Assembly: GCA_902774685.1 (NCBI GenBank)
Contig: CACYJH010000005.1
Coordinates: 1 to 57,997, forward strand
From: an uncultured Methanobrevibacter sp.
Lineage (GTDB): Archaea; Methanobacteriota; Methanobacteria; Methanobacteriales; Methanobacteriaceae
Direction: 5' to 3'
DNA length: 57,997 nucleotides
Below the pieces are notes generated by a model. It saw only the letters and a list, made by a program, of their open reading frames with translations, did not search any database and had not been told where the DNA came from. Position numbers and translations under genes: made by a program. Below, one piece after another: positions 1 through 7,845 of this stretch (the first letter of the stretch is position 1; each line of letters starts with the position of its first letter).

Positions 1-111
1 ACCCAATGCCACAATGGTGGTGATTCCTATAGCGATTCCAATAATGGACAATGCACTACGGGTCTTATTCCTAAATGGATTTTTTAAAATTAATGTTATA
101 AATCGTATAAT
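1..111 (-). CDS. ABC transporter permease, FtsX/MacB-like, N-terminal fragment
   Basis: The first 37 codons of a minus-strand gene that runs out of the left edge. The translation contains LKNPFRNKTRSALSIIGIAI, typical of the N-terminus of MacB/FtsX-type permeases: a short basic juxtamembrane helix with RNK followed by the first transmembrane helix. These permeases pair with an LolD-type ATPase to export peptides or lipoproteins. No ATG, GTG or TTG lies in frame between the upstream stop (TAA, minus strand, ending near 121) and the conserved part. An AAGGGG Shine-Dalgarno-like stretch at 117-122 points to initiation near an ATT or ATA codon at 106-111, so the start is uncertain. Only the family-level identity is supported. 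Confidence 0.6.
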   Translation of the reverse strand, partial: MIRFITLILKNPFRNKTRSALSIIGIAIGITTIVALG

Positions 112-370
112 AACAACCCCTTATAAATAATTATTATTTAATTTTTTTAATAATTAAACTTAACTAAAAAGTAACCGAATATTAAATAAATTAAGTATAA
201 ATAATTTGATTAAAAAAGCAAAAATAGTATATTAAATGATTTAAAGCTTAAAAATGGGAAAATAAGTAAAAATAAAAAATAAATGAAAAAAAGAAGGAAT
301 AAAAACCATTCAATTTCCTAAAAATAAAAAATAAATAAAAAAGAAGAAATTAAAGAAAGAAATACACTAT

Positions 371-1546
371 TTAGAGGGAAGAAAATACTTTATCAAGTGC
401 TTCCACAAGTGCATCTATCTCTTCTTCCTTAACCACTAAAGGAGGAGCAAATCTTAATACATTACCTGCAGTACAGTTAATCAAGAATCCTTCATCAAGC
501 ATTTTGCCGACTATATCCGCTCCTTCGAAGTTCAATTCAACACCAACCAAAAGACCAGATCCTCTTACATCAGTGATGAAATCGTATTTTTCTTTTAATG
601 GAGCTAATTTTTCCAAGAAGTATTCGCCCATTTCCTTACTGTGCTCAACAAGGTTTTCCTCTTCAAAAACATCGAAAACAGCATTTGCTGCTGCACCTGC
701 AAGTGGACTTCCTGCAAAGGTTGTACCATGGTCACCAGGTACAAATCCTCCAGCCACATCCTCTTTTGCCAAGAATGCTGCCATTGGGAATCCTCCACCT
801 ATACCTTTTGCTACAGTCATTATGTCTGCATCAATGCCAAACAATTCATGAGCAAATAAAGCACCGGATCTTCCGAAACCGGATTGCACTTCATCTACAA
901 TGATTAAAACTCCTTTTTCCTTACATAAGTCATTCAAACCTTTGTAGAATTCTGGGGATGCTACATGAACTCCACCTTCACCTTGAACTGGCTCAATGAT
1001 GATAGCTGCAGTGTTTTCAGTGATAGCTTCCTTTACACTGTCCAAATTGCCGAATTCAACTTTTTTGAATCCTCTTGGCAAGTTTTCTGTGTAAGGTGCA
1101 CTGTATTCTGGGTGGTCTGTTACAGATAAGGTCAAGAATGTCCTTCCGTGGAATGAGTCTCCACAGTACAATACTTCGTGCTTGCCGCTGTATTTGATTG
1201 CAAGCTTAAGTGCTCCTTCATTAGCTTCAGCACCAGAGTTTGCAAAGAAGATTCTGTCAAATTTGGTTGCATCAACTAATCTTTTAGCGTAAACGGTAGC
1301 AGGTTCATTATAGTAAATGCTTGAAATGTGAATAAGCTTTCCAGCTTGATCTTGAATAGCTTTCACAAGTTTAGGATGATTATGACCTAAACAGTTTACA
1401 GCAATACCTGCTAAAAAGTCCAAATACTCGTTGCCGTCAATATCCCATACCTTGACACCTTCTCCATGGTCAAGTACGATTGGGACTCTGTTAAATGTAT
1501 TAATGAAATATTTATCTTCAATATCAATGATTTCTTGTGTATTCAT
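371..1546 (-). CDS. argD: acetylornithine aminotransferase
   Basis: Class III PLP-dependent aminotransferase of arginine biosynthesis; it transfers an amino group from glutamate to N-acetylglutamate semialdehyde to give acetylornithine. The 391-residue product shows the NSGAEANE motif (103-110), the SFHGRT segment (131-136), DEVQSGFGR (218-226) and the PLP-binding lysine K247 in AKGIGGGFPM. Length fits ArgD. The frame is open 35 codons further upstream, but that part is hydrophobic and poorly coding. I chose the ATG at 1546 because an AGAGGAAT Shine-Dalgarno lies just upstream and the family N-terminus begins here. It diverges from the aldo/keto reductase gene across 231 bases. Related class III aminotransferases (4-aminobutyrate, ornithine) are possible, but the sequence is most like ArgD. 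Confidence 0.93.
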   Translation of the reverse strand: MNTQEIIDIEDKYFINTFNRVPIVLDHGEGVKVWDIDGNEYLDFLAGIAVNCLGHNHPKLVKAIQDQAGKLIHISSIYYNEPATVYAKRLVDATKFDRIFFANSGAEANEGALKLAIKYSGKHEVLYCGDSFHGRTFLTLSVTDHPEYSAPYTENLPRGFKKVEFGNLDSVKEAITENTAAIIIEPVQGEGGVHVASPEFYKGLNDLCKEKGVLIIVDEVQSGFGRSGALFAHELFGIDADIMTVAKGIGGGFPMAAFLAKEDVAGGFVPGDHGTTFAGSPLAGAAANAVFDVFEEENLVEHSKEMGEYFLEKLAPLKEKYDFITDVRGSGLLVGVELNFEGADIVGKMLDEGFLINCTAGNVLRFAPPLVVKEEEIDALVEALDKVFSSL

Positions 1547-1749
1547 GAAAATTCCTCTCATTCTTAATTTTTTAAATGAACAGATAAGTGTAAGTAAAAT
1601 AATCGTTAATAGGATTAAAATCAAAAAATTCCTATTAAAGATTGAACACAATTATATTTATAGTTTATTATATAAAAAAATAAGTAATGGAATAAGATTT
1701 ATGGAATAATAAATGTAGTGATAAAGAAATAAGATAAATTCCATAATAT

Positions 1750-1761
1750 ACTATATATTTA
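1750..1761 (+). promoter_or_regulatory. TATA box of the aldo/keto reductase gene
   Basis: ACTATATATTTA ends 16 bases before the ATG at 1778. This is close enough that the transcript would have little or no 5' leader. Only a weak TGAT Shine-Dalgarno core is seen between it and the start. Confidence 0.5.
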
Positions 1762-1777
1762 CATTTGGATTGATTAT

Positions 1778-2821
1778 ATGGCACAGATAACATTAGGCAA
1801 AACTGGATTGAAAATAGAGAAAAATGGTTTTGGTGCTCTCCCTATTCAAAGGGATTCATTTGATGAAACTAAAGAGATTGTTCAAAAGGCTTATGCAAAT
1901 GGAATTAACTTCTATGATACCGCAAGAGCATACACTGATAGTGAAGAAAAGCTTAACTATGCTTTTGAAGGGTTCAATGAAAAATATCCAAGGGAAAGCA
2001 TCATAATAGCTACAAAAACCCAAGGAGAAAACAGAAAGGACATTGAAAAAGACATTAAGGTCAGCCTCGATAAACTTGGAACTGATTATATTGACTTATA
2101 TCAAATACACAATCCTTCATTCTGTCCAACAGAAGGTGATGGAAGCGGCGCATATGATGCATTATTCGATCTTTATGATGAAGGAATCATAAGACACATC
2201 GGATTCACATCCCATAAGGCAGAACTAGCTAAAGAAGCTATTGAAAGTGGATTATATGAAACCATACAATTCCCATTCTCTTATCTTACCGGGCCAAATG
2301 AATTATCCATTGTTGAAATGGCTAGATCAAATAATGTAGGATTCATTGCAATGAAAGCGATGAGTGGAGGATTGAACAGAAGTTCAAAAGCCGCTTATGC
2401 ATACATACACAGTTTCGACAATGTTGTTCCTATTTGGGGAGTTCAAAGAATGTCTGAACTTGATGAGTTCCTTTCATATATGAAGGAAGATGTAAAGCTT
2501 GATAAGGAATTGGAAGAAATAATCAGACAGGAAAGAGATGAATTGCAAGGAGACTTCTGCAGAGGCTGCGCATACTGCATGCCATGTCCACAGGACATTC
2601 AGATCTTCATCTGTGCGAGAATGTCACTATGGATGAGAAGATTCCCAACAGAACCTAATTTGGATGAAGCAACCCAAGAGAAAATGAAACAGATAGAAGA
2701 GTGTACAGAATGTGGACAGTGCATAAGCAAATGCCCATATGAACTGAACATTCCAGAACTTTTAAAGAAAAACTATGAAGATTATCAAAAAGTCCTATCT
2801 GGCGAGACAATAATAGAATGA
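1778..2821 (+). CDS. aldo/keto reductase with C-terminal 2x[4Fe-4S] ferredoxin-like domain
   Basis: 347-residue NAD(P)-dependent oxidoreductase. The N-terminal part is an aldo/keto reductase TIM barrel with the catalytic tetrad visible as D47, Y52 (DTARAYTDSEEKL), K80 (ATKTQG) and H111 (QIHNPS). The C-terminus carries two cysteine clusters, C261/C264/C267/C270 and C309/C312/C315/C319, each fitting a [4Fe-4S] site followed by proline. This barrel-plus-ferredoxin architecture is common in anaerobes and methanogens; the physiological substrate is not known. It probably couples reduction of an aldehyde or ketone to a ferredoxin-like electron carrier in the cytoplasm. The gene stands alone, with its own TATA box and no co-directional neighbour closer than 130 bases. 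Confidence 0.9.
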   Translation: MAQITLGKTGLKIEKNGFGALPIQRDSFDETKEIVQKAYANGINFYDTARAYTDSEEKLNYAFEGFNEKYPRESIIIATKTQGENRKDIEKDIKVSLDKLGTDYIDLYQIHNPSFCPTEGDGSGAYDALFDLYDEGIIRHIGFTSHKAELAKEAIESGLYETIQFPFSYLTGPNELSIVEMARSNNVGFIAMKAMSGGLNRSSKAAYAYIHSFDNVVPIWGVQRMSELDEFLSYMKEDVKLDKELEEIIRQERDELQGDFCRGCAYCMPCPQDIQIFICARMSLWMRRFPTEPNLDEATQEKMKQIEECTECGQCISKCPYELNIPELLKKNYEDYQKVLSGETIIE

Positions 2822-2953
2822 TTTTTTAAATAATTAAGTTTATATTCTAAAAAATACATTATTAAATTAGATATTAAAATTAATGGTAAACCAAAAGTTT
2901 ACAGAATTTTAAAAATTATTAAATATCTAAATTTACTTAAAAAAGTGATTATA

Positions 2954-3382
2954 ATGAAAAAAGCAATTATTGAAACTGAAAAAGGAGATATCGTATTGGA
3001 ATTATTCCCAAATGAAGCTCCTGGAACTGTAGCAAACTTTGAAAAATTAGCAAACAGCGGATTCTATGATGGTTTAACTTTCCACAGAGTAATCCCTAAC
3101 TTTGTAATTCAAGGTGGTTGCCCTATCGGTAACGGTACTGGAGGACCAGGATACACCATTAAATGTGAAACTGAAGGAAACCCACACAAACATGGAACTG
3201 GAGCATTATCTATGGCTCATGCAGGTAAAGACACTGGTGGAAGCCAATTCTTTATTACTCACAGCCCACAACCTCATTTAGATGGTGTTCACACCGTATT
3301 CGGACAAGTTATTGAAGGTATGGATGTTGTAAATTCCATCCGTGCTGGAGATAAAATGTTAAAAGTAACCGTAACCGGTTAG
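2954..3382 (+). CDS. peptidyl-prolyl cis-trans isomerase (cyclophilin)
   Basis: 142-residue single-domain cyclophilin that catalyses cis-trans isomerisation of Xaa-Pro bonds during protein folding. The signature [13 protein letters not shown] is present, with the catalytic arginine in FHR, followed by [12 protein letters not shown] and the [15 protein letters not shown] strand that lines the active site. No signal peptide, so cytoplasmic. An in-frame GTG occurs three codons upstream, but that GTGAT is better read as the Shine-Dalgarno for the ATG at 2954. A hairpin followed by a T run lies directly downstream. Confidence 0.95.
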   Translation: MKKAIIETEKGDIVLELFPNEAPGTVANFEKLANSGFYDGLTFHRVIPNFVIQGGCPIGNGTGGPGYTIKCETEGNPHKHGTGALSMAHAGKDTGGSQFFITHSPQPHLDGVHTVFGQVIEGMDVVNSIRAGDKMLKVTVTG

Positions 3383-3394
3383 ATTAAAAATTAA

Positions 3395-3427
3395 AGCAGT
3401 TTTTAACTGCTACTTATTCTTTTTTTT
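3395..3427 (+). terminator. hairpin-plus-T-tract terminator after the cyclophilin gene
   Basis: AGCAGTT and AACTGCT form a perfect 7-bp stem with a 3-base loop (3395-3411), followed after a short spacer by an uninterrupted run of T ending at 3427. Confidence 0.7.
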
Positions 3428-3584
3428 AAAATTTCTCTTAATATATTGCTAAATAAAAACTTTTTTTAAAATAATTAAAAAATAATAAAAAATATTAGAA
3501 TAAAAAATATTAAAATATTAAAAAATATTAAAAAAATAGAAAAAACAAGCATATAAAAGATAGAAAAAATAGATGAAAATAAAA

Positions 3585-3719
3585 TTAATAGCCGTACTCT
3601 TCATCGGCTAAATCCAAATCATCTGGATTTCTAATCATATATCCGCATTCATGACATTTGTATGTATTGTAGTTGATCTCTTCAATAGCTTCACTGCCAC
3701 ATCTAGGACATCTTGCCAT
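3585..3719 (-). CDS. small zinc-ribbon protein (44 residues)
   Basis: A short minus-strand gene starting MARCPRCGSEAIEEINY and ending DLDLADEEYGY. Two CxxC knuckles (C4/C7 and C22/C25, in CPRC and CHEC) make a rubredoxin-like zinc ribbon of the kind seen in many tiny archaeal proteins. The acidic tail (NPDDLDLADEE) is notable. A near-perfect Shine-Dalgarno, GGAGGGTGAT, lies 3 bases before the ATG, which argues strongly that the frame is translated. The gene stands alone between the cyclophilin terminator and the YdeI-like gene. Its role is unknown; a nucleic-acid- or protein-binding adaptor is possible by fold only. Confidence 0.8.
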   Translation of the reverse strand: MARCPRCGSEAIEEINYNTYKCHECGYMIRNPDDLDLADEEYGY

Positions 3720-3809
3720 CTAATCACCCTCCTCAATTGATTAATTATTGTATAATCATTGTAGTTTATAAAAGTTTCTAAATAATTATAAAAAATAGTT
3801 AAAAGATGA

Positions 3810-4379
3810 CTAAGCTAATCTGCCGTAATCATCCCAATTGCCATACATCTTTCCTTCTTTGGTGTTTTTTAAAAAAGTGTCCAACTTCTTTTTATAAAGT
3901 TTTTTATCTTTTTTATCCTTTTGAATGCTTGCAATCTTTAGCCTTTGGTAAATTGGGGGAAAATTATTAAAGTTTTCCCAAGTTTCAGGATCCTTTTTCA
4001 ACCTATTTAAAACAGCTCGGCCTATTTTAAATTCCTTATTAAAATCATCTGGCAGTGCCTCGAATCCAGATTCAGTCATAAGTTCATGTTCAATTAACCA
4101 TCTAGCACGTTCTCTGTTTAACTGAGACCAATTGCTCTTTTTTCTCCTTGGAGAGAATCTCTGCATTCTAACTCCATCAATTAGGTCATAAACTGAATCA
4201 ATCCAACCAAATGACAATGCCTCATAAACTGCATCCCTATATGAAAAAATGCCTTCCATAGGCTTTCCTCTCTTGCAGACTATCCAACATTCCTCTTCTT
4301 TTGCATGATTCTTCTCAAGCCACTGCCTAAATTCATTTGGGCTTTTGCAATCTAAAATATTCTTAATCTCCGTTGACAT
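3810..4379 (-). CDS. YdeI/OmdA-like protein
   Basis: 189-residue cytoplasmic protein of the YdeI/OmpD-associated family. Typical features are the N-terminal 'spnEFRQWLEKNH..EEECWIVCKRGK' region, YRDAVYEALSFGWIDS (about 47-62), RFSPRRKKSNWSQLN (about 74-88), and the C-terminal alpha-helical segment with repeated lysines. Members have been linked to peptide or bacteriocin resistance in bacteria, but no biochemical activity is established. Its start overlaps the last 17 bases of the upstream symporter gene, so the two are probably co-transcribed and translationally coupled. The family is mostly bacterial, so transfer from bacteria is plausible. Confidence 0.82.
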   Translation of the reverse strand: MSTEIKNILDCKSPNEFRQWLEKNHAKEEECWIVCKRGKPMEGIFSYRDAVYEALSFGWIDSVYDLIDGVRMQRFSPRRKKSNWSQLNRERARWLIEHELMTESGFEALPDDFNKEFKIGRAVLNRLKKDPETWENFNNFPPIYQRLKIASIQKDKKDKKLYKKKLDTFLKNTKEGKMYGNWDDYGRLA

Positions 4380-5847
4380 CCCCCCACATAGGATTGGTAG
4401 GTTTCTTAAGGGTTAAGAATAAACATGCGGCAAATACAACTATTGCACAGATAAGTGTAATGGCTAATCTTTCAAGGGAATAGTCCTGTACAATTTCTGC
4501 CATTCCACCAAACCAAACAATTGCAATACCTACAGGAAGGAGATACTTTACAATAAAGAGCCATGCTTTACCCACCTTAATTGACCTTGATTTTGAATTC
4601 AAATAATCAACCAAGTTTTCAGCCTTGTATACCCAAGCAAAGAGGATGCATTCAAGGATTAAGCAAAACAATACTGCAATCTGATTGATATATGTGTCAA
4701 CATATTCAAGCAATGTACCTCCAAAAGCGGTTGCATACATCATTGACGCCAATCCTCCGATAATGCATAGTATTGTCACTGTCCTTTTTCTGGAAATGTC
4801 AAATTTATTTTGTATTGAAAAGGATAATGGTTCAATCATAGTTAGGATACTGGTAAGTCCTGCAATGAAAATTGTCAAGAAGAACAATGGACCTATGATA
4901 TATGCCCACTGACCTAAAATATTAAACACTGCAGGGTAAACTACAAATATCAATCCAGTGCCTTGGCTTACAATATCCGAAACAGGTGTTGCAGTCTGCA
5001 AAGACATATAACCTAATATTGAAAAGACAGCAATAGCTGAAATGTTTTCAAAGAAGGAATTCGCTAAAGCGATTATAAGAGTGTTGGAAATTATATCAGT
5101 ATCCTCCTTTAGATAGCCTGCAAAGGTTATTGTTCCACTTAATCCAATGTTTAAAGAGAAGATGATTTGACTGAATGCCAACATCCATATATTAAAATCT
5201 GTTAAAAGTGACCAATCAGGAGTGTACAATTCAGCAAGACCAATGGAAGCACCAGGAAGAGTGACTGAGAATACAACGATTAAAAGCATGATGAGGAATA
5301 ATAATGGAACCAATACTTTAGAAACTCTACCTAAACCCTTTTCCAAGTCCCTGTGAGAAATGAACCAAACAATTGACCAAACAATGAGAAGGGCAATTGC
5401 AACTACAGGAATGAAATTCAAGACTCCGCTTACATTGGTGGTTGAATGTGTAAGGGTGCTTGAATAGAATAAGTTTGGATCTGCTCCCCACGCTTTAAAC
5501 ATGCTTAAAAATATGTAAATTCCATCAAAGCTCAACAGACTTGAATAATAAATCATTACTGTAAGCAAACAAATGGGAATGAACCATCCTAAAAATTGCC
5601 ATCTGGAATCAATCTGAGTGATTGTCTTAGCAAATGATGACTTGAACTTGAATCCGATACCATACTCCAAGAAAAGAATAGGGATGCCCATCAATAAAAT
5701 AGCTATAATATAAGGTACAAAGAATGCACCTCCACCGCTGGAATAAAGCACATATGGATATCTCCAAATGTTTCCAAGTCCAACTGCGGAGCCTATCATT
5801 GCCAATATAAATGTTAATGTACTGCCCCACTGATTCGCATTAGTCAT
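4363..5847 (-). CDS. sodium-dependent transporter, SNF (neurotransmitter:sodium symporter) family
   Basis: 494-residue polytopic membrane protein. Near the N-terminus GSAVGLGNIWRYPYVLYSSG is the hallmark unwound TM1 sodium/substrate site of LeuT-fold SNF symporters, and about a dozen hydrophobic helices follow. Prokaryotic members usually import amino acids with Na+; the substrate here cannot be told. The frame is open another 51 codons upstream, but the ATG at 5847 has an AAGGATGA Shine-Dalgarno and the following MTNANQWGS matches the usual family start. The upstream extension is made of low-complexity direct repeats. The YdeI-like gene overlaps its 3' end. Confidence 0.92.
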   Translation of the reverse strand: MTNANQWGSTLTFILAMIGSAVGLGNIWRYPYVLYSSGGGAFFVPYIIAILLMGIPILFLEYGIGFKFKSSFAKTITQIDSRWQFLGWFIPICLLTVMIYYSSLLSFDGIYIFLSMFKAWGADPNLFYSSTLTHSTTNVSGVLNFIPVVAIALLIVWSIVWFISHRDLEKGLGRVSKVLVPLLFLIMLLIVVFSVTLPGASIGLAELYTPDWSLLTDFNIWMLAFSQIIFSLNIGLSGTITFAGYLKEDTDIISNTLIIALANSFFENISAIAVFSILGYMSLQTATPVSDIVSQGTGLIFVVYPAVFNILGQWAYIIGPLFFLTIFIAGLTSILTMIEPLSFSIQNKFDISRKRTVTILCIIGGLASMMYATAFGGTLLEYVDTYINQIAVLFCLILECILFAWVYKAENLVDYLNSKSRSIKVGKAWLFIVKYLLPVGIAIVWFGGMAEIVQDYSLERLAITLICAIVVFAACLFLTLKKPTNPMWGDVNGD

Positions 5848-5910
5848 AATTTCATCCTTTAAAAACCATCTATAAAAAGTAAATAAGTTAACTTTGTAAT
5901 TGAATATTAA

Positions 5911-6001
5911 AAAAGTTTTGCACAAAAAATCTAAAAAAATATCAAAAATTAGATAATGTTTAAAAAAAAAAGTTTGCACAAAAATCGAAAGAAATATCAA
6001 A
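5911..6001. repeat. two imperfect direct repeats upstream of the SNF symporter
   Basis: Two copies of about 35 bases (5911-5946 and 5966-6001) share GTTT(T)GCACAAAAA followed by a purine-rich stretch and ATATCAAA. They lie 65-155 bases upstream of the symporter start codon, between that gene and the divergent AIM24-like gene. Confidence 0.6.
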
Positions 6002-6079
6002 TTATATATTTATTAAAAATTAATATAAAAATATTAACAATCAAAAAAAAATTGATTAAAAATTTATTAGGTGATAAAT

Positions 6080-6775
6080 ATGGAATATGAAATACGTGGC
6101 GGTTCATTTCCTATTGTAATCTGCACATTACAAGAAGGAGAAACCATGAAAAATGAAACTGGTGCAATGTCATTTATGACTAAAGGCATGAAGATGGAAA
6201 CCAATACAGGCGGAGGCCTTCTAAAAGGTCTTGGAAGAGCATTGTCTGGAGACAGCTTATTCTTAAACTTCTTCACTGCAGAATCAGACAATCAGCAAAT
6301 AGGATTTTCAGCACGTACACCTGGAAAAATTTTACCAATCAAATTAAATGGAAACAATACATTCATCGGTCAAAAAAATGCATTCTTAGCTGCTGAAGAT
6401 AGTGTTGAACTCGACATATACTTTAAAAACAAGCTCGGAACCGGAATATTCGGTGGTGAAGGATTCATTCTCCAAAAATTCTCTGGAGAAGGAATGGCAT
6501 TTATAGAAATCGATGGTGAAGTTATTGAGCATGAATTGGAACCAGGCCAAACATTACTTTTAGATCCTGGACATCTCGCTGCAATGGAAGAAAGCGTAGA
6601 GTTTGAGATTGAAAGAGTCAAAGGAGCTAAGAACATATTGTTCGGAGAAGGATTATTCTTTGCTAGAGTCACTGGCCCTGGAAAGATATGGGTCCAAACC
6701 ATGCCAATTACAAAATTAGCTGAATCATTAATCCCATACTTGCCAACAAACAGTAGCGGCGGATTTGAATTTTAA
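6080..6775 (+). CDS. AIM24-like protein (TIGR00266-type)
   Basis: 231-residue protein of the AIM24/TIGR00266 family, a beta-rich fold often described as tryptophan-RNA-binding-attenuator-like. Visible features: an N-terminal MEYEIRGGSFPIVICTLQEGE, GAMSFMTKGM (about 29-38), the glycine-rich GGGLLKGLGRALSGDSLFLN (about 44-63), GEGFILQKFSGEGMAFIE (about 130-147) and a C-terminal ITKLAESLIPYLP before a short GG tail. Function is unknown in prokaryotes. The start is set at the ATG rather than the GTG at 6071, because GGTGAT at 6070-6075 is the Shine-Dalgarno. The gene stands alone, divergent from the symporter. Confidence 0.88.
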   Translation: MEYEIRGGSFPIVICTLQEGETMKNETGAMSFMTKGMKMETNTGGGLLKGLGRALSGDSLFLNFFTAESDNQQIGFSARTPGKILPIKLNGNNTFIGQKNAFLAAEDSVELDIYFKNKLGTGIFGGEGFILQKFSGEGMAFIEIDGEVIEHELEPGQTLLLDPGHLAAMEESVEFEIERVKGAKNILFGEGLFFARVTGPGKIWVQTMPITKLAESLIPYLPTNSSGGFEF

Positions 6776-7025
6776 AAAAAAGTTTATTAATTAATTAACT
6801 TTTTTCTTTTATTCTTTCTTTTATTCTTTTTTTCTTTTTTTCTTTTTTAAAAATAGCTAATACTTATTTAATTTTAAAAAACAACATATTTTAATCTAAT
6901 TTTTAAAAATGATCTCTAAAATTTTTCAATGAAATAGATGAAAATTTTTAAAATTTAATGAATTTTTCAAAATTTCCTAGAAAAATTAATAAACTATTAA
7001 ATAATAGAAAAATAAATTTATTATT

Positions 7026-7502
7026 ATGTTTGGCGAAAAGGAAAATACTGAAGAAAAAATCATGAAGGCAGCGCTTGATATTCTTCAAAGAGAGGGGCTT
7101 GCAAAAACAACTACTAAAAAGATAGCTGCTGAAGCAGGGGTTAATGAAGTAACCATTTTTAGAAAGTTCGAAAACAAGAAGAATTTAATGAAGGCTACTA
7201 AAGATTTCTATTTAAAGAAATTTACAGATAAGTTGGAACAAAACTTCGAATACACAGAAGAAGATAATGTTGAAGAATACCTCAATAAAACATTTCGTAG
7301 AATGTTGGAATTTGAAGAGGATGATACTAAGATTGTCAGAGTAGCTTTGGGGGAAGTTAGAGAAAACCCTGAAAACAAACTCTTGATCTCACAAATCGTA
7401 GAGCCTGTTTTCAAAAAATTAGAAGGATTCTTTGAATTGCAAATAGAAAAAGGGGAAATCAGAGAATTTCCAATCTATTATCATATATCAAATACATCAT
7501 GA
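7026..7502 (+). pseudogene. TetR-family regulator, C-terminal part frame-disrupted
   Basis: The 158-residue reading frame starts with a clear TetR DNA-binding domain: EKIMKAALDILQREGLAKTT, then the helix-turn-helix TKKIAAEAGVNEVTIFRKFENKKNLMKA. The ligand-binding domain breaks off after EIREFPIYYHISNTS. The usual TetR ending, HDNPDFKPEFGGEDILDIIY and then NGIK, is found in another frame at 7498-7572, ending at a TAA. A short deletion plus frameshift near 7470-7500 would explain both the short length (TetR proteins are commonly 190-200 residues) and the displaced tail. The DNA-binding half is intact, so it may still bind its operator. No Shine-Dalgarno is seen; a TATA-like stretch about 25 bases upstream suggests a leaderless transcript. 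Confidence 0.7.
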
Positions 7503-7572
7503 CAATCCTGATTTCAAGCCAGAATTTGGCGGTGAAGACATTCTAGATATTATCTATAATGGAATTAAATAA

Positions 7573-7790
7573 TAATCAGTTTAGAGATTAATTAAAATGG
7601 ATTAAATCTTAATTTAAAGATTTTTTCCATAGATTCTTTTTTTAAGTTAGGATAATTAGATTGAAATTTCATTCATTTAGTCAACTCTTTAAATTTTTTT
7701 CTAAAATCATTCAAATCTAAAATAAAATTCATACTATTTTTTAATTGATGAATAAACGATAAATAACTAGTTTTTTTATATTTTAAGATG
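7573..7790. other. gene-free AT-rich stretch before the candidate RNA
   Basis: No open frame with coding character on either strand and no clear hairpin. This is the left part of a 764-base gap between the tetR-like gene and the ArsB-like permease. Confidence 0.5.
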
Positions 7791-7791
7791 C

Positions 7792-7807
7792 AAGCAAGTA
7801 CTTGCTT
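7792..7807. promoter_or_regulatory. perfect 16-bp palindrome, probable operator
   Basis: AAGCAAGTACTTGCTT is a perfect inverted repeat with no loop. It ends 9 bases before a TTTATATA box, a position where a dimeric repressor would block TBP/TFB access. The nearby TetR-type protein is an obvious candidate ligand, but this is inference. Confidence 0.6.
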
Positions 7808-7816
7808 TCGAAAATC

Positions 7817-7824
7817 TTTATATA
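7817..7824 (+). promoter_or_regulatory. TATA box with no downstream protein gene
   Basis: TTTATATA preceded by the purine-rich CGAAAATC, in the place of a BRE. Expected transcription start is about 7846-7850. No plus-strand open frame of coding quality follows before 9512, so the expected product is a non-coding RNA. Confidence 0.5.
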
Positions 7825-7845
7825 TTGATTTTTTGATATATATTA

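Noticed and set aside
504..851. Plus-strand open frame of 115 codons inside argD
   Set aside because: Antisense to a clearly conserved gene, with low-complexity S/P/K-rich translation and no ribosome site.
1547..1651. N-terminal extension of argD as a membrane anchor
   Set aside because: The extra 35 codons are hydrophobic by chance of AT content; the ATG at 1546 has a Shine-Dalgarno and fits the family start.
2945..2953. GTG start 3 codons before the cyclophilin ATG
   Set aside because: GTGAT is at normal Shine-Dalgarno distance to the ATG; the same pattern explains the AIM24-like gene.
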